From Sphingomonas pokkalii (GTDB lineage: Bacteria; Pseudomonadota; Alphaproteobacteria; Sphingomonadales; Sphingomonadaceae), in the NCBI RefSeq assembly GCF_003096275.1, contig NZ_QENQ01000001.1, positions 1,605,855 to 1,669,854 of the forward strand: a stretch of DNA of 64,000 bases, given 5' to 3'. Numbering within the stretch: the first letter of the stretch is position 1; the number at the start of each line of letters is the position of its first letter. Below, in pieces: positions 17,372 through 26,452 of the stretch. The position numbers were made by a program, and so were the translations under genes. The notes beneath the pieces are model-generated. The model was not told where the DNA came from, made no database searches, and saw nothing but the letters and a program-made list of their open reading frames with translations.

Positions 17372-18032
17372 CTACCCGCCCAAAATCGAACCAGCCATCG
17401 TTACGATCCCGCTCGCGACCAAATTGCCAGCGGCCCCTTCGGCGACCGATTTAATCGAGCGCAACGCGCCTAAGATCTTTGACGGTTCCGGGCTCGAACT
17501 GTGGATCGCCGCCTCAAGCATGGCCAGCGGCTCTGCGATTTTCTGACGCTGAGCGTCAGGAAGCGAGGCTTTCGCAGACCGGACCTGCGCGGCGAAATCC
17601 CGCACCAGCTCCAAATTGAAGCCCGATTGAATATTAATAGAATTATCGGTCGAATTGATGTTTGCACGAGAATTGCTCCCGTGAAATATATTGGTGATGT
17701 GCTGGATCGCCGTCTGCGTCGGCTGAGCCGCCGCCCCTTTGCAAACATCTACCTCGTAATAGGTGATGCCAAGGCCCGAATGCGGAGTGACTTCCATCAC
17801 GCTATAATCTTCGACCATACTGTTCGGAAGCTTGCGCAGCAGATGGTCGCCGGCATCAATCGGTACTTGTGCCATCATGCAGTTGGATTTTCCCCTTCAT
17901 CACAACAGCGAGCAGGTCCTCGCGGACGACGCGACCATCAGCTTTTACCAGGTTCACTCGATCCGAATACATGCGCGACAAGTTTACCACGGCTTGATCT
18001 CCAAACTTCACATTCTGGCTAATAAATCGCAT
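17372..18032 (-). pseudogene. Small island protein with apparent frameshift
   Basis: Two adjoining minus-strand frames appear to be one gene. The first runs from ATG 18032 to a TGA at 17856 (58 aa, MRFISQNVKFGDQ ... KGKIQLHDG). The second, from about 17867 to 17372, carries VPIDAGDHLLRKLPNSMVED onward. Removing one A from the ACAAG near 17866-17868 would join them as QLHDGTVPIDAGDHLLRKLP, the continuity expected from family resemblance. The C-terminal part has INSTDNSINIQ, then a helical domain ending AAGNLVASGIVTMAG, a layout seen in small accessory proteins of defence islands. If the second frame were used alone from ATG 17878 it would give 168 aa without the N-terminal domain. Function unknown. 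Confidence 0.6.
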
Positions 18033-18288
18033 TCTTTATGACGTAAATGCTCTCACTATCCACCGGAGCTCCAGTAAGCTGACTTCCAGATAGTGACCAT
18101 GGGGGGGGCGTGGTGACGTCCATCTTGTAAGCGAATTAATAATTCCTACCATTTTTATATTGGCCGTTACATCAATATTTAATGAATGAATCCGAGTGCA
18201 TTACGAGGATGTTGTCGTAGAAAGGGATGTCCCGCTTGTATTTGGTTTGGGAGAGAGCCAATCCCCACAGAAAAATCAACTAATCCTG
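18033..18288. other. AT-rich intergenic segment
   Basis: 256 bp between two minus-strand genes, with strikingly low GC for this replicon (for example ATTAATAATTCC near 18135 and TATTTAATGAATGAATCC near 18175). It should contain the promoter of the frameshifted gene. No ORF or repeat recognised. Confidence 0.45.
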
Positions 18289-19035
18289 TCATTTGATGCC
18301 TTCCTTCTTGCGCGACCGTGAGCGACCGTGGCCTTTGCGAATGATCGGCAGGAGTTCCTCGTCCAAGGTCGCAATTCCAGCGTTGATAGCTTCTTCGACC
18401 TCATCGACCTCCGGTGGAACGGAGCAGTCCCAAAAGGTGCGCTCGAGGTTTCTCAACGTCTCGTCGCGTCGCTTAGCTTCTTCCTCCGACCGTGCCGGAC
18501 CTGTGTCTTTGATCGCGCCGTAGGATCGTACGGCAGCGACGACGGCGGCGCGTTGCAGCCAGAAGCAGCTAAGGGCTTTCTCGATTTCGTCATCAAACAC
18601 GGCCTTGGTCACCGGTAGTATGTCTAGCAGCTGATCCCACCGTTCGGCTTGATTCTGAACACGGGTGAGGGTGACTTGCGCTTGTATGAGCCGGGATTTC
18701 TCGCCCTCGTCCATGCCGTCATAGACGGTATCGCTATCGCGGAGGATTTTCTCTGCAGCGTCGTGTTCGCTCCTGAACGAACCACCCGAACGGATCGACT
18801 TCATGATCTCGCGCATTTTGTATGCGAGCGCGAGAATCTGCTCGGCCAATTGCATCCGCCGTTCGGCAAGCTTCTGTTCACGCCATTGCTTAAACCCCTG
18901 CGTTGCCCCGTAGACGACCGCTACAGCGCCGATCAGCGTTCCGTAGCCGGACAGCATTGTGCCGGTGGCTGTCCAGTCCACAGGGGCATCGCAGAAAGCG
19001 ATAGCATGGGCTGATGTGCTGCAAAGGCTTGTCAC
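18289..19035 (-). CDS. Membrane-anchored helical protein, function unknown
   Basis: 248 aa. One hydrophobic segment near the N-terminus (about residues 27-46, MLSGYGTLIGAVAVVYGA) would anchor it, followed by long charged helices with coiled-coil character (REQKLAERRMQLAEQILALA, RSEEEAKRRDETLRNLERTF) and a basic tail (RKGHGRSRSRKKEGIK). No enzyme motif is seen. Its start overlaps the stop of the upstream gene by 4 bp, so the two form a cassette. Similar single-TM coiled-coil proteins occur in prophages and defence islands; I make no firm assignment. Confidence 0.7.
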   Translation of the reverse strand: MTSLCSTSAHAIAFCDAPVDWTATGTMLSGYGTLIGAVAVVYGATQGFKQWREQKLAERRMQLAEQILALAYKMREIMKSIRSGGSFRSEHDAAEKILRDSDTVYDGMDEGEKSRLIQAQVTLTRVQNQAERWDQLLDILPVTKAVFDDEIEKALSCFWLQRAAVVAAVRSYGAIKDTGPARSEEEAKRRDETLRNLERTFWDCSVPPEVDEVEEAINAGIATLDEELLPIIRKGHGRSRSRKKEGIK

Positions 19036-19385
19036 GCGGTCGGCTCCATACTGATCGAATGGATGTTTAAGCCGGGGAAGTGCTTGATCATCATCGGTTT
19101 GAACTCTTTGCAGAGCCGGGTCAGTATTTCGACGTTCGCCGAAGACAGTTGCCGAGACGATACGACCATGGTGCCAAGCGGGATGAGGTGGGGGGGCAGT
19201 TCGAGCATTTGCTGTCGGGTCGGCAAGAATGAGACGATCTGGCCGTTCACCATTTGCGGGGGAGGCATCAGCGTCAGCACCACGTCGCGCCGTGATTTGT
19301 ATTCGAGAAGCCCGCGCAGGATAGATTCATGTCGTGCGAGGCATTCCGAGAAATCCATAAGGTAGTCGTCCTGCTTGAGCAGCAT
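19032..19385 (-). CDS. Hypothetical protein, partner of membrane-anchored gene
   Basis: About 117 aa from ATG 19385 (MLLKQDDYLMDFSECLARHE); a longer frame starts at 19439 but its first 18 codons are antisense to an AlpA-like remnant and lack protein character. A still shorter start at 19358 is possible. Recognisable features are few: ESILRGLLEYKSRRDVVLTL and a C-terminal alpha/beta stretch (SSANVEILTRLCKEFKPMMI). It overlaps the next gene by 4 bp (ATGA). No family recognised. Confidence 0.6.
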   Translation of the reverse strand: MLLKQDDYLMDFSECLARHESILRGLLEYKSRRDVVLTLMPPPQMVNGQIVSFLPTRQQMLELPPHLIPLGTMVVSSRQLSSANVEILTRLCKEFKPMMIKHFPGLNIHSISMEPTA

Positions 19386-19432
19386 CAGCAGGTCTCTTCG
19401 CCAGTCGCCAGTCTGCGAACCGCCGCACCAGC

Positions 19433-19582
19433 CTGTCACGCGCGACGCTGTACCGGAAGATCCAGAAGGGGACCTTCCCCAAGCAGGTGCGTATAGCGAC
19501 CCGCTGCGCCGGCTGGCGGGAGTCCGCGGTCAACGAGTGGATGCACAATCCCATCTTCTACCATGTGGACGATGTTCGCTGA
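19433..19582 (+). pseudogene. AlpA-family phage-type transcriptional regulator, 3' remnant
   Basis: The plus-strand frame reads LSRATLYRKIQKGTFPKQVR then AGWRESAVNEWMHNPIFYH and stops at 19582. This is the helix-turn-helix and C-terminal part of AlpA-type excisionase/regulator proteins (GLSRSTLYRKI, GTFPxPV, GWRESxVxxW). The usual start (M-K-x-L-R-L-P-E-V) is missing: upstream codons in frame are not family-like and no start codon fits. It overlaps, antisense, the 5' end of the hypothetical gene at 19032. AlpA genes normally sit next to integrases of integrative elements, so this is a trace of such an element. Confidence 0.65.
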
Positions 19583-19739
19583 TGCCGACCGTACGTTGAC
19601 GCCGACCATCAACGCCGACGAGGTTGTGGAAGGCAGAAGGCGCGGGGAGACGAGACCCGATCAGGCCGCCGTAGACGCAGGTTTGCATCATGGACCGTCA
19701 GCTTGCTACTGGCCGCACCGGCGAAGCGCTGGGGATCGT

Positions 19740-20495
19740 TCAGTAATTCGGCAAGACGGTCTCGACCCAAGGTACCGTTGATGTGCCATCGTGGACATAG
19801 TCTAGCTTCCACTGTTTGAGGAAACGCGTGATGTAGAAGCTGCTTCGATAACGGAACCATTGATGATAGCGGTTTACGACGACCACCTCTGCTATCGACC
19901 TGAGATTGCGAGGCTTGGGCTTGAGCTCGCCAGGCGGGGTGAAGCGGTGGTCAGTCCGGGCCAGTGTATAATGCGCCGCCTCGTGGAAGCGGATGTTCTC
20001 GCGCGACAGCCCATCGGGAAGATCATGGTCGGGGGGCGAGTAGAGATAGTCGACCAGCCGATCGAGCCCAAGCTTGCGGAAGCGGTATTGCGAATAATAA
20101 GCGAGCGACTCGGTATAGCAGATGAGCAGGGTGCCGCGCCGGCTAAGTTCCTCGAGCGTCGCCAGGACACCTGGATAGAATTCGAGCGTCTGCTGGCGCG
20201 CGGCACGGAAGGCGTCTATCGCCGGCGCATAGAAGTCGAGCACGGGCGTGTCGCCAGCCGGGCCGCGCAGAACCTCGAGCTCGCCGATCAGGAACGAATA
20301 TTCCGACGTGCCGGCCCGCTGATGGACCTTTCGAATCTCCGCAAGCAGGACCGCCTCGTCGAGCGCGCTCAGCCGCAGTAGCTCGGCGAGCATCGCTGAG
20401 AAGGCCGAGTGCCAGACATGGACCCAGTCGAACAGGGTATTGTCGACATCGGTGATCAGAACCGAGCGTATCGGCTTCGCGTCTAACCCCATCAT
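19740..20495 (-). CDS. HAD-superfamily phosphatase with replaced C-terminus
   Basis: 251 aa from ATG 20495 (or the adjacent ATG 20492). HAD motif I is ITDVDNTLFDW near residue 16-26, motif II LICYTES, and the motif III lysine lies in KPKPRNL. Motif IV (the acidic pair that completes the Mg site, usually VGDSxxxD) is absent. After about nt 19887 the sequence changes to an unrelated, aromatic-rich tail (NRYHQWFRYRSSFYITRF). Downstream, another frame continues DRLAELLNDPQRFAG, so the tail belongs to a second, also frameshifted, gene. The gene is probably inactive, cut at the right edge of the inserted DNA. A complete protein would be a cytosolic phosphomonoesterase of the phosphoglycolate phosphatase type. 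Confidence 0.6.
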   Translation of the reverse strand: MMGLDAKPIRSVLITDVDNTLFDWVHVWHSAFSAMLAELLRLSALDEAVLLAEIRKVHQRAGTSEYSFLIGELEVLRGPAGDTPVLDFYAPAIDAFRAARQQTLEFYPGVLATLEELSRRGTLLICYTESLAYYSQYRFRKLGLDRLVDYLYSPPDHDLPDGLSRENIRFHEAAHYTLARTDHRFTPPGELKPKPRNLRSIAEVVVVNRYHQWFRYRSSFYITRFLKQWKLDYVHDGTSTVPWVETVLPNY

Positions 20496-20612
20496 ACCCC
20501 TTAATCGCCACGGCGATGCGCGCATCCTCGATGACCCGGTTCGCCGCAAATCTATCGCCCGCACACCGAGCCGCCAACAGATTTGTTTCGTATATGTTCT
20601 TTTTAAGAGCAA

Positions 20613-20924
20613 GGTGGGATAGTTACGCGGCGCCAGCGGCGATGCTCCGCGCCGGCGTTTGATCTTCGGAAAGCCGCAGCTACTCGACGCGATTGTGCGT
20701 AAAGGTAGCTGGCGCGATCATCAGGCCTAGATCGAGGCGGCCTATGCAGGCGGTGAAAACAACCTTCGATTCTGAGGCCCATTCCCGCGAGAAAATCGCA
20801 AAGAGCTCCGAGGGCATTCCAACGGTTGCCACTACAGCTAAGAAAAAGTGTGGGACAGAAAGTGGGATTCGCGCCTACCGTATCGTCAGAAATGGCAGAA
20901 ATTCGCCATTTTTCTGCTTGACGA
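20613..20924. other. Intergenic region next to tRNA-Glu
   Basis: 312 bp between the HAD gene and the 3' end of tRNA-Glu. This is where an integrase gene would normally lie if an element had used this tRNA as attachment site, but no recombinase motif is found on either strand. Inverted TCAGAAATGGCAGAAATTC / GCCATTTTTCTG-like sequence occurs near 20885-20916. I did not find a second copy of the tRNA-Glu 3' end within the island. Confidence 0.45.
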
Positions 20925-21000
20925 TGGTGACCCCTACGGGACTCGAACCCGTGTTTTCGCCGTGAGAGGGCGACGTCCTAGACCGCTAGACGAAGGGGCC
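20925..21000 (-). tRNA. tRNA-Glu (CTC)
   Basis: 76 nt including encoded CCA. Acceptor stem GGCCCCT pairs with AGGGGTC; the anticodon loop is CTCTCAC with anticodon CTC between stem TCGCC/GGCGA; T-loop GGGTTCGAGTCCC is standard. It borders the island at its 3' end, a common integration site for genomic islands. Confidence 0.95.
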
Positions 21001-21068
21001 ATTGCTTGGCGGAGGCGGCCAATTACGTTCCGGGGCCCGCGCCGTCAAGCAATGTTTTTACACTTGTT

Positions 21069-21422
21069 TCAGCCCGCCACCGGCAGGCGCAGGCTGCCGT
21101 CCGGCTCGTAGGCGACCTCGCTGTACGCCGTCACCGCGTCGAGCGGCAGCGGGCCGTAGATGTGCGGGAAGAGCTGGCCGCCGCGCGAGGGTTCCCAGCG
21201 CACCGTGTCGCCCAGAGCGGCGAGATCCACCGCGGCGAGCCACAGGCCCGTCTGGCCGGCGAAATGCTTCTCCAGCGTCTCCTGCGCCTGCTCGGCGGTG
21301 GAGAGGTGGATATAGCCGTCGGTCAGGTCGATCGGCGCGCCCAGGAAGACACGCGCGTGCTCGAGCGTGTCCATCTGGTCCTGGGTCAGGATCTTGTAGG
21401 CGATGAGGGGCATCTCGGCCAT
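21069..21422 (-). CDS. DUF952 family protein
   Basis: 117 aa, close to the normal family length. Typical family segments are AYKILTQDQMD, LTDGYIHLSTAEQAQETLEK and FPHIYGPLPLDAV. These small cytosolic proteins are widespread in Alphaproteobacteria; the fold resembles ADP-ribosyltransferase-like domains in some analyses but biochemical function is not established. It starts 3 bp after the gyrA stop on the same strand and is likely co-transcribed with gyrA. Confidence 0.88.
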   Translation of the reverse strand: MAEMPLIAYKILTQDQMDTLEHARVFLGAPIDLTDGYIHLSTAEQAQETLEKHFAGQTGLWLAAVDLAALGDTVRWEPSRGGQLFPHIYGPLPLDAVTAYSEVAYEPDGSLRLPVAG

Positions 21423-21425
21423 GGC

Positions 21426-24170
21426 TCAGGCCTCGCCGCCATCGGCTAGGTCTTCGCCCGGCACCGCGTCCGGCGTCGCTTCGCCTGTCACCGCGCCGTC
21501 GCCCAGGTTCATCTCGGCCTCGTCCTCGCTCTCTTCGATGCGCGCCGCCGAGACGACATGCTCGTTCGCCGCGACGTTGAACAGCCGCACGCCCGCCGAG
21601 TTGCGCCCGATGACGCGCAGGTCGCCCAGCGACATGCGGATCATCTTGGCCTGGTCGGTCACCAGCATCAGCTGGTGCCCCTTGGTTGCCGGGAAGCTCG
21701 CCACCACCGGCCCGTTGCGGGCGATGTTGTCGATGTTGGTGATGCCCTGGCCGCCGCGACCCGTGCGGCGATATTCATAGGCCGAGCTGAGCTTGCCATA
21801 ACCGTTGGCACAGACGGTGAGGATGAACTGCTCGCGCTCCTTCATCTCCTCGTAGCGGTCGGCCGGCAGATCGCATTCGCCCTCGCGCTCGCCCTTCCAG
21901 GGCGCGAAGCGGAGATACGAATCGCGCTCTTCCTGGCTCGCGCCCGAGCGGTGGAGGATCGAGAGCGACATCACCTGGTCGCCATCGGCGAGGCGCATGC
22001 CGCGCACGCCGGTGGAGGCGCGGCTCTGGAAGGCGCGGACGTCCTCGCCGGGGAAGCGGATTGCTTTGCCGGCGCGGGTGGCGAGAAGCACATCGTCACC
22101 TTCGTTGAGCAGGGCGACGCCGATCAGGCGATCGTCCTCGTCCTCGCCTTCGAACTTCATCGCGATCTTGCCGTTCGAGGGCACGTTCGTGAACAGATCC
22201 ATGCTGTTACGACGCACATTGCCCTTGGCGGTGGCGAACATCACGTGGAGGTTCGCCCATTCTTCCTCGTCCTCCGGCAGCGGGAGCACGGTGGAGATGG
22301 TCTCGCCCCCCGCGAGCGGCAGCAGGTTGATCATCGGCCGGCCGCGGGTGGCAGGGCCGCCCTCGGGCAGCTTCCACACCTTCATGCGATAGACGCGGCC
22401 GAGCGTGGAGAAGAACAAGACCGGGGTGTGCGTCGAGGTGACGAACAGCTCGGTGATCGCATCCTCGTCCTTGGTCGCCATGCCGGCGCGGCCCTTGCCG
22501 CCGCGCGCCTGGGCGCGGAAGGCATCGAGCGGGGTGCGCTTGATATAGCTCTGGACCGTGACGGTGACGACCATGTCCTCGCGCTCGATCAGGTCCTCGT
22601 CGTCGATGCCGTCTGCGGCAGCGGCGATCTCGGTCTTGCGCGGGGTGGCATAGGTGTCGCGGATCAGCACCAGCTCGCCGCGCAGCACTTCATACAGCTT
22701 CGCACGATTGCCGAGAATCTCGAGCAGCTCGGCGATCGAATCGGCGAGTTCCTTAAGTTCGTCACCGATCTCGTCGCGGCCGAGCGCGGTGAGGCGGTGC
22801 AGACGCAGGTCGAGGATCGCGCGGACCTGGGTGTCGGACAGGCGATAGCTGTCGCCGGTGACCTCGGTGTCCACCGCCTCGACCAGGCGGATGTACGGCG
22901 CGATTTCGGCGATCGGCCATTCGCGGGCGAGCAGCGCCTCGCGCGCGGCGGCCGGGCTCGACGAGCCGCGGATGATCTTCACCATCTCGTCGAGATTGGT
23001 GACCGCGATCACCAGGCCGAGCAAGATGTGCGCACGGTCGCGCGCCTTGGCCAGCTCGAACTTGGAGCGGCGGGTGATGACCTCCTCGCGGAACTTGACG
23101 AAGGCCTCGATGATGTCGCGCAGGTTGAGCAGTTCCGGGCGGCCGCCGCGGATCGCTAGCATGTTCGCCGGGAAGCTCGACTGTGCCGGCGTGTTCCGCC
23201 AGATTTGGTTGAGCACCACCTCGGGCGTCGCGTCGCGGCGCAGGTCGATGACGATGCGCACGCCCTCGCGCGAGCTTTCGTCGCGAATGTCGGAGACGCC
23301 TTCGATCCGCTTTTCCTTGGCGGCCTCGGCGATCTTCTCGACCAGCGCGTTCTTGCCCTGCTGGTAGGGAATTTCGGTGAGCACGATCGAGCGGCGCTCG
23401 CCGCGCTGCTCGAATTCGTGGCGCGAGCGGACCAGGATCGAGCCGCGGCCGGTCTGATAGGCCGAGCGGCAGCCCGAGCGGCCGAGGATCACCGCGCCGG
23501 TCGGGAAGTCCGGACCCGGCACCAGTTCCATCAGCTCTTCGAGCGTGACCGCGCCATTGTCGATGTACGCCAGGCAGGCGTTGATCACTTCGCCGAGATT
23601 GTGCGGCGGAATGTTGGTCGCCATGCCGACCGCGATGCCGCCCGCGCCGTTGACCAGCAGGTTGGGGAAGCGGGCAGGGAGGACCGACGGCTCGCTTTCC
23701 GAGCCGTCATAGTTCGGCACGAAGTCGACAGTGTCCTTCTCGATATCGTCGAGCAGCGCCGTCGCCACGCGGGCGAGGCGCGCTTCGGTGTAGCGCATCG
23801 CGGCGGGCGGATCGGGGTCCATCGAGCCGAAATTGCCCTGGCCGTCGATCAGCGGCACGCGCATCGCCCAGTCCTGCGCCATGCGGGCCATCGCATCGTA
23901 GATCGAGCTGTCGCCGTGCGGATGGTATTTACCCATCACGTCACCGACCAGGCGGGCGGACTTGCGGTAGGGGCGTCCGGCGACATAGCCGCCTTCCTGC
24001 GCGGCATAGAGGATGCGGCGGTGGACGGGCTTCAGGCCGTCGCGAACGTCGGGCAGGGCGCGCGCCACGATCACGCTCATCGCGTAATCGAGGTACGAGG
24101 TCTTCATCTCGTCGACGATCGAGATCGGGGTAATGTCAGAAGGGTCGGCGAGCATGGTCTCGTCGGTCAA
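21426..24170 (-). CDS. gyrA: DNA gyrase subunit A
   Basis: 914 aa. Full gyrase A: N-terminal breakage-reunion domain ([16 protein letters not shown], catalytic Tyr in AMRYTEARL) and a C-terminal beta-pinwheel with GyrA box [12 protein letters not shown]. The quinolone-resistance region reads [10 protein letters not shown]: positions equal to E. coli Ser83 and Asp87 are Ser and Asp, the sensitive forms. It introduces negative supercoils together with GyrB. The frame starts at a TTG (24170); the ATG five codons later at 24155 ([10 protein letters not shown]) is also plausible and I cannot decide. It is divergent from the TPR gene. Confidence 0.97.
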   Translation of the reverse strand: MTDETMLADPSDITPISIVDEMKTSYLDYAMSVIVARALPDVRDGLKPVHRRILYAAQEGGYVAGRPYRKSARLVGDVMGKYHPHGDSSIYDAMARMAQDWAMRVPLIDGQGNFGSMDPDPPAAMRYTEARLARVATALLDDIEKDTVDFVPNYDGSESEPSVLPARFPNLLVNGAGGIAVGMATNIPPHNLGEVINACLAYIDNGAVTLEELMELVPGPDFPTGAVILGRSGCRSAYQTGRGSILVRSRHEFEQRGERRSIVLTEIPYQQGKNALVEKIAEAAKEKRIEGVSDIRDESSREGVRIVIDLRRDATPEVVLNQIWRNTPAQSSFPANMLAIRGGRPELLNLRDIIEAFVKFREEVITRRSKFELAKARDRAHILLGLVIAVTNLDEMVKIIRGSSSPAAAREALLAREWPIAEIAPYIRLVEAVDTEVTGDSYRLSDTQVRAILDLRLHRLTALGRDEIGDELKELADSIAELLEILGNRAKLYEVLRGELVLIRDTYATPRKTEIAAAADGIDDEDLIEREDMVVTVTVQSYIKRTPLDAFRAQARGGKGRAGMATKDEDAITELFVTSTHTPVLFFSTLGRVYRMKVWKLPEGGPATRGRPMINLLPLAGGETISTVLPLPEDEEEWANLHVMFATAKGNVRRNSMDLFTNVPSNGKIAMKFEGEDEDDRLIGVALLNEGDDVLLATRAGKAIRFPGEDVRAFQSRASTGVRGMRLADGDQVMSLSILHRSGASQEERDSYLRFAPWKGEREGECDLPADRYEEMKEREQFILTVCANGYGKLSSAYEYRRTGRGGQGITNIDNIARNGPVVASFPATKGHQLMLVTDQAKMIRMSLGDLRVIGRNSAGVRLFNVAANEHVVSAARIEESEDEAEMNLGDGAVTGEATPDAVPGEDLADGGEA

Positions 24171-24427
24171 AGCGGTATACTTTCGGGTTTTTGTTACGCT
24201 GTGATGGCTCTAGCGGGGTGCACGCCTCCTGCCAACCCCGCGCCCGCGCGTACGCACGCGCGTGGGGAGCATTGGGAGCCAAGTACCCGAATAAACGTTT
24301 CTCGTTCGCAATGGCGGTTGTTCAAGCCGCATTCAGCCCGCCGGCCACACGGCAAGCGTGCTTGAATGGTGTACACTGCGCCTTTAGAGGAACCGCGACG
24401 CCGCCTGGCCGACGAGGAGAGTTGCAG

Positions 24428-25711
24428 ATGAAGTTTGTTTCGAAGCTTGCGCTGACCGCGATGCTTGCGCTGGGTTCGACCGCGATGGTGACGACGCCGG
24501 CGCTGGCCCAGAAGGACAAGAAGGGCGCATCCAAGGAAGATCCCAACGCGCTGAAGGTAAGCGACGCCTTCCGCAAGGCCGCACAGCCGGCCGTGGACGC
24601 GGTGCAGGCCAAGAACTGGGCCGCAGCCGCACCGGCGCTCGATGCGCTGGACCAGGTAGCCCAGAACGACGATGAGAAATATTACGCTGCCTATCTCCGT
24701 TCGCGGATGAACATCGGCAAGAACGACATGGTCGCGCTGAACAAGGATCTCGCGATCCTGATCGCCAATCCGCGCACCCCGCCGAACGAGCTGGTCGCCT
24801 ATAAGCGCCAATATTTCTACATGCTCGGCGATCAGGCGATGAAGGACAAGAAGTACCCGGAAGCCATCGACGCGCTGCTCAAGTCGCGTGAGGCGGGTAA
24901 CAACGAGTTCGATCTCTCGCTCGCGCTGGCCAATGCCTATGCGGCGACCAATCGGCCGAACGAATCGGTTGCCGAAGTGGATCGCGCGATCAAATCGGTG
25001 AAGGCCACCGGCCAGAAGCCGCCGGTCGCCTGGTACCAGTTCGCCATTCCGCGCGTTTACGCCACGGGTAATCGCGCTGAAACGGCCAAGTGGCTGCAGC
25101 AGATGATCCAGGAATATCCCACCGCCAAGAACTGGCGCTGGGGCGTGATGATGCTGCGCGGCAGCGCCGACCAGGCCGGCACCCGCCTGACCAACGTGCA
25201 GCGCATCGATCTGTATCGCCTGCTCCGGGCGACGAAGGTGCTGGCCGACCAGAATGATTATGTCGAATATGCCGAATCGGTGAACTCGGCGGGTCTGCCC
25301 TGGGAAGCCGTTGCGGTGCTCGACGAGGGCAAGAGCAACGGCAAGGTGCCGGCCGGAAATCCGGACGCGACCCGCATCTACACGTCGGCGCAGGGCAAGG
25401 TGAAGGCGGAAGGTTCGCTTGCACCGCTCTTGAAGCAGTCGCAGGCGGCACCGAACGGCAAGATGGCAGCGCAGACCGGGGATGCCTATCTGGCGTCCGG
25501 CGATTTCGCCAAGGCGGTCGAACTCTATGACATCGCGCTTCAGAAGGGCGGCGTGACCGCGGACGAGGTGAACCTGCATCGCGGCATGGCGCTCTACAGC
25601 CTTGGCCGAAAGGACGATGCCCGCACCGCGTTCGGCCAGGTCAAGGGCGCACCGGCCGTCGACCTCGCCACGCTGTGGACGGTTGCGCTGGATCTTCCCG
25701 CGCTTTCCTGA
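24428..25711 (+). CDS. Exported TPR-repeat protein
   Basis: 427 aa from ATG 24428 with GAGGAGAG upstream. Signal peptide (MKFVSKLALTAMLALGSTAM, cleavage after ALAQ). The rest is helical with TPR-like repeats (AAYLRSRMNIGKNDMVALNK, YPEAIDALLKSREAGNNEFD, YLASGDFAKAVELYDIALQK, MALYSLGRKDDARTAFGQV). It is expected to be a periplasmic scaffold for protein-protein contacts. Partner unknown. A strong hairpin terminator follows 30 bp after its stop. Confidence 0.85.
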   Translation: MKFVSKLALTAMLALGSTAMVTTPALAQKDKKGASKEDPNALKVSDAFRKAAQPAVDAVQAKNWAAAAPALDALDQVAQNDDEKYYAAYLRSRMNIGKNDMVALNKDLAILIANPRTPPNELVAYKRQYFYMLGDQAMKDKKYPEAIDALLKSREAGNNEFDLSLALANAYAATNRPNESVAEVDRAIKSVKATGQKPPVAWYQFAIPRVYATGNRAETAKWLQQMIQEYPTAKNWRWGVMMLRGSADQAGTRLTNVQRIDLYRLLRATKVLADQNDYVEYAESVNSAGLPWEAVAVLDEGKSNGKVPAGNPDATRIYTSAQGKVKAEGSLAPLLKQSQAAPNGKMAAQTGDAYLASGDFAKAVELYDIALQKGGVTADEVNLHRGMALYSLGRKDDARTAFGQVKGAPAVDLATLWTVALDLPALS

Positions 25712-25741
25712 TCGGTTTTCCCGGTCGAGACCCACAAAAGG

Positions 25742-25771
25742 AAAGGGGCGGCCCCACGGGCCGCCCCTTTT
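25742..25771 (+). terminator. Rho-independent terminator, possibly bidirectional
   Basis: The stem AAAGGGGCGGCCC / GGGCCGCCCCTTT with a short loop is followed by a T run. It lies between the converging TPR and Lrp-family genes and has A and T tracts on both sides, so it can serve either direction. Confidence 0.9.
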
Positions 25772-25805
25772 CGTATATCGAGGCCCTGCGCAACGCAGGG
25801 GCCAT

Positions 25806-26273
25806 TCAAAGCTCGGGCACGGGTACGCCGGGAAGCGCCTTCGCGGTTCGGATCGTGAGCGAGGTCTTCACATGCTCGACATTCGGTGCCGTGGTGAGCC
25901 GCGTGGTGAGGATCGTCTGGAAGCTCTGCAGGTCGGACGCCACGATCTTCAGGATGAAGTCGATTTCGCCATTGAGCATATGGCATTCGCGCACTTCGGG
26001 GATTTCGGCGACAAGCTGCTCGAATGCACGCAGATCACTTTCGGCCTGACTTTTCAGGCTGACCATGGCAAAGACGGTGAGGTTATAGCCCAGCGCGCCG
26101 GGATCGAGCGCGGCATGATAGCCCTTGATCGCGCCTTCCTGTTCAAGTGCGCGCACCCGCCGCAGGCAGGGTGGTGCCGTCAGGCCGACCCGATCGGCAA
26201 GCTCGACATTCGTCATGCGGCCATTTTCCTGGAGTAGTCCAAGGATACGGACGTCGATCTCGTCGAATCGCAT
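25806..26273 (-). CDS. Lrp/AsnC family transcriptional regulator
   Basis: 155 aa, normal for the family. N-terminal helix-turn-helix (DEIDVRILGLLQENGRMTNV, then TAPPCLRRVRALEQEGAI) and C-terminal RAM ligand-binding domain (FAMVSLKSQ, VRECHMLNGEIDFILKIV). It should respond to an amino acid and control transport or catabolism; no target is adjacent, so it may act elsewhere. The gap to the plus-strand histidine kinase gene holds both promoters. Confidence 0.93.
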   Translation of the reverse strand: MRFDEIDVRILGLLQENGRMTNVELADRVGLTAPPCLRRVRALEQEGAIKGYHAALDPGALGYNLTVFAMVSLKSQAESDLRAFEQLVAEIPEVRECHMLNGEIDFILKIVASDLQSFQTILTTRLTTAPNVEHVKTSLTIRTAKALPGVPVPEL

Positions 26274-26452
26274 TGTGTTCTATGGCTCCTGTGGGGCTTC
26301 GTTTCTTATCGCGCGTTGTTAGCACAATATAATTACACGGCAACGCAATTGTCCCACATTGCGACGTGCCGAAATGGACTGTTTCCACGGCGTCTTCGCA
26401 CCCGCTATGTATGTGTTGCAGCGCAAGATCGCTGCGGGGAAGGGCGTTGGCG

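Noticed and set aside
20693-20965. 90-codon frame running into tRNA-Glu
   Set aside because: It reads through the tRNA gene; no recombinase or other motif, so not taken as a gene.
20925-21000. tRNA-Glu 3' end as a proven attachment site
   Set aside because: No duplicate of the 3' end and no integrase were found in the window, so only adjacency is reported.
24194-25735. 513-codon minus-strand frame over the TPR gene
   Set aside because: Arg/His/Gly-rich antisense translation of a signal-peptide-bearing TPR protein; no family features.
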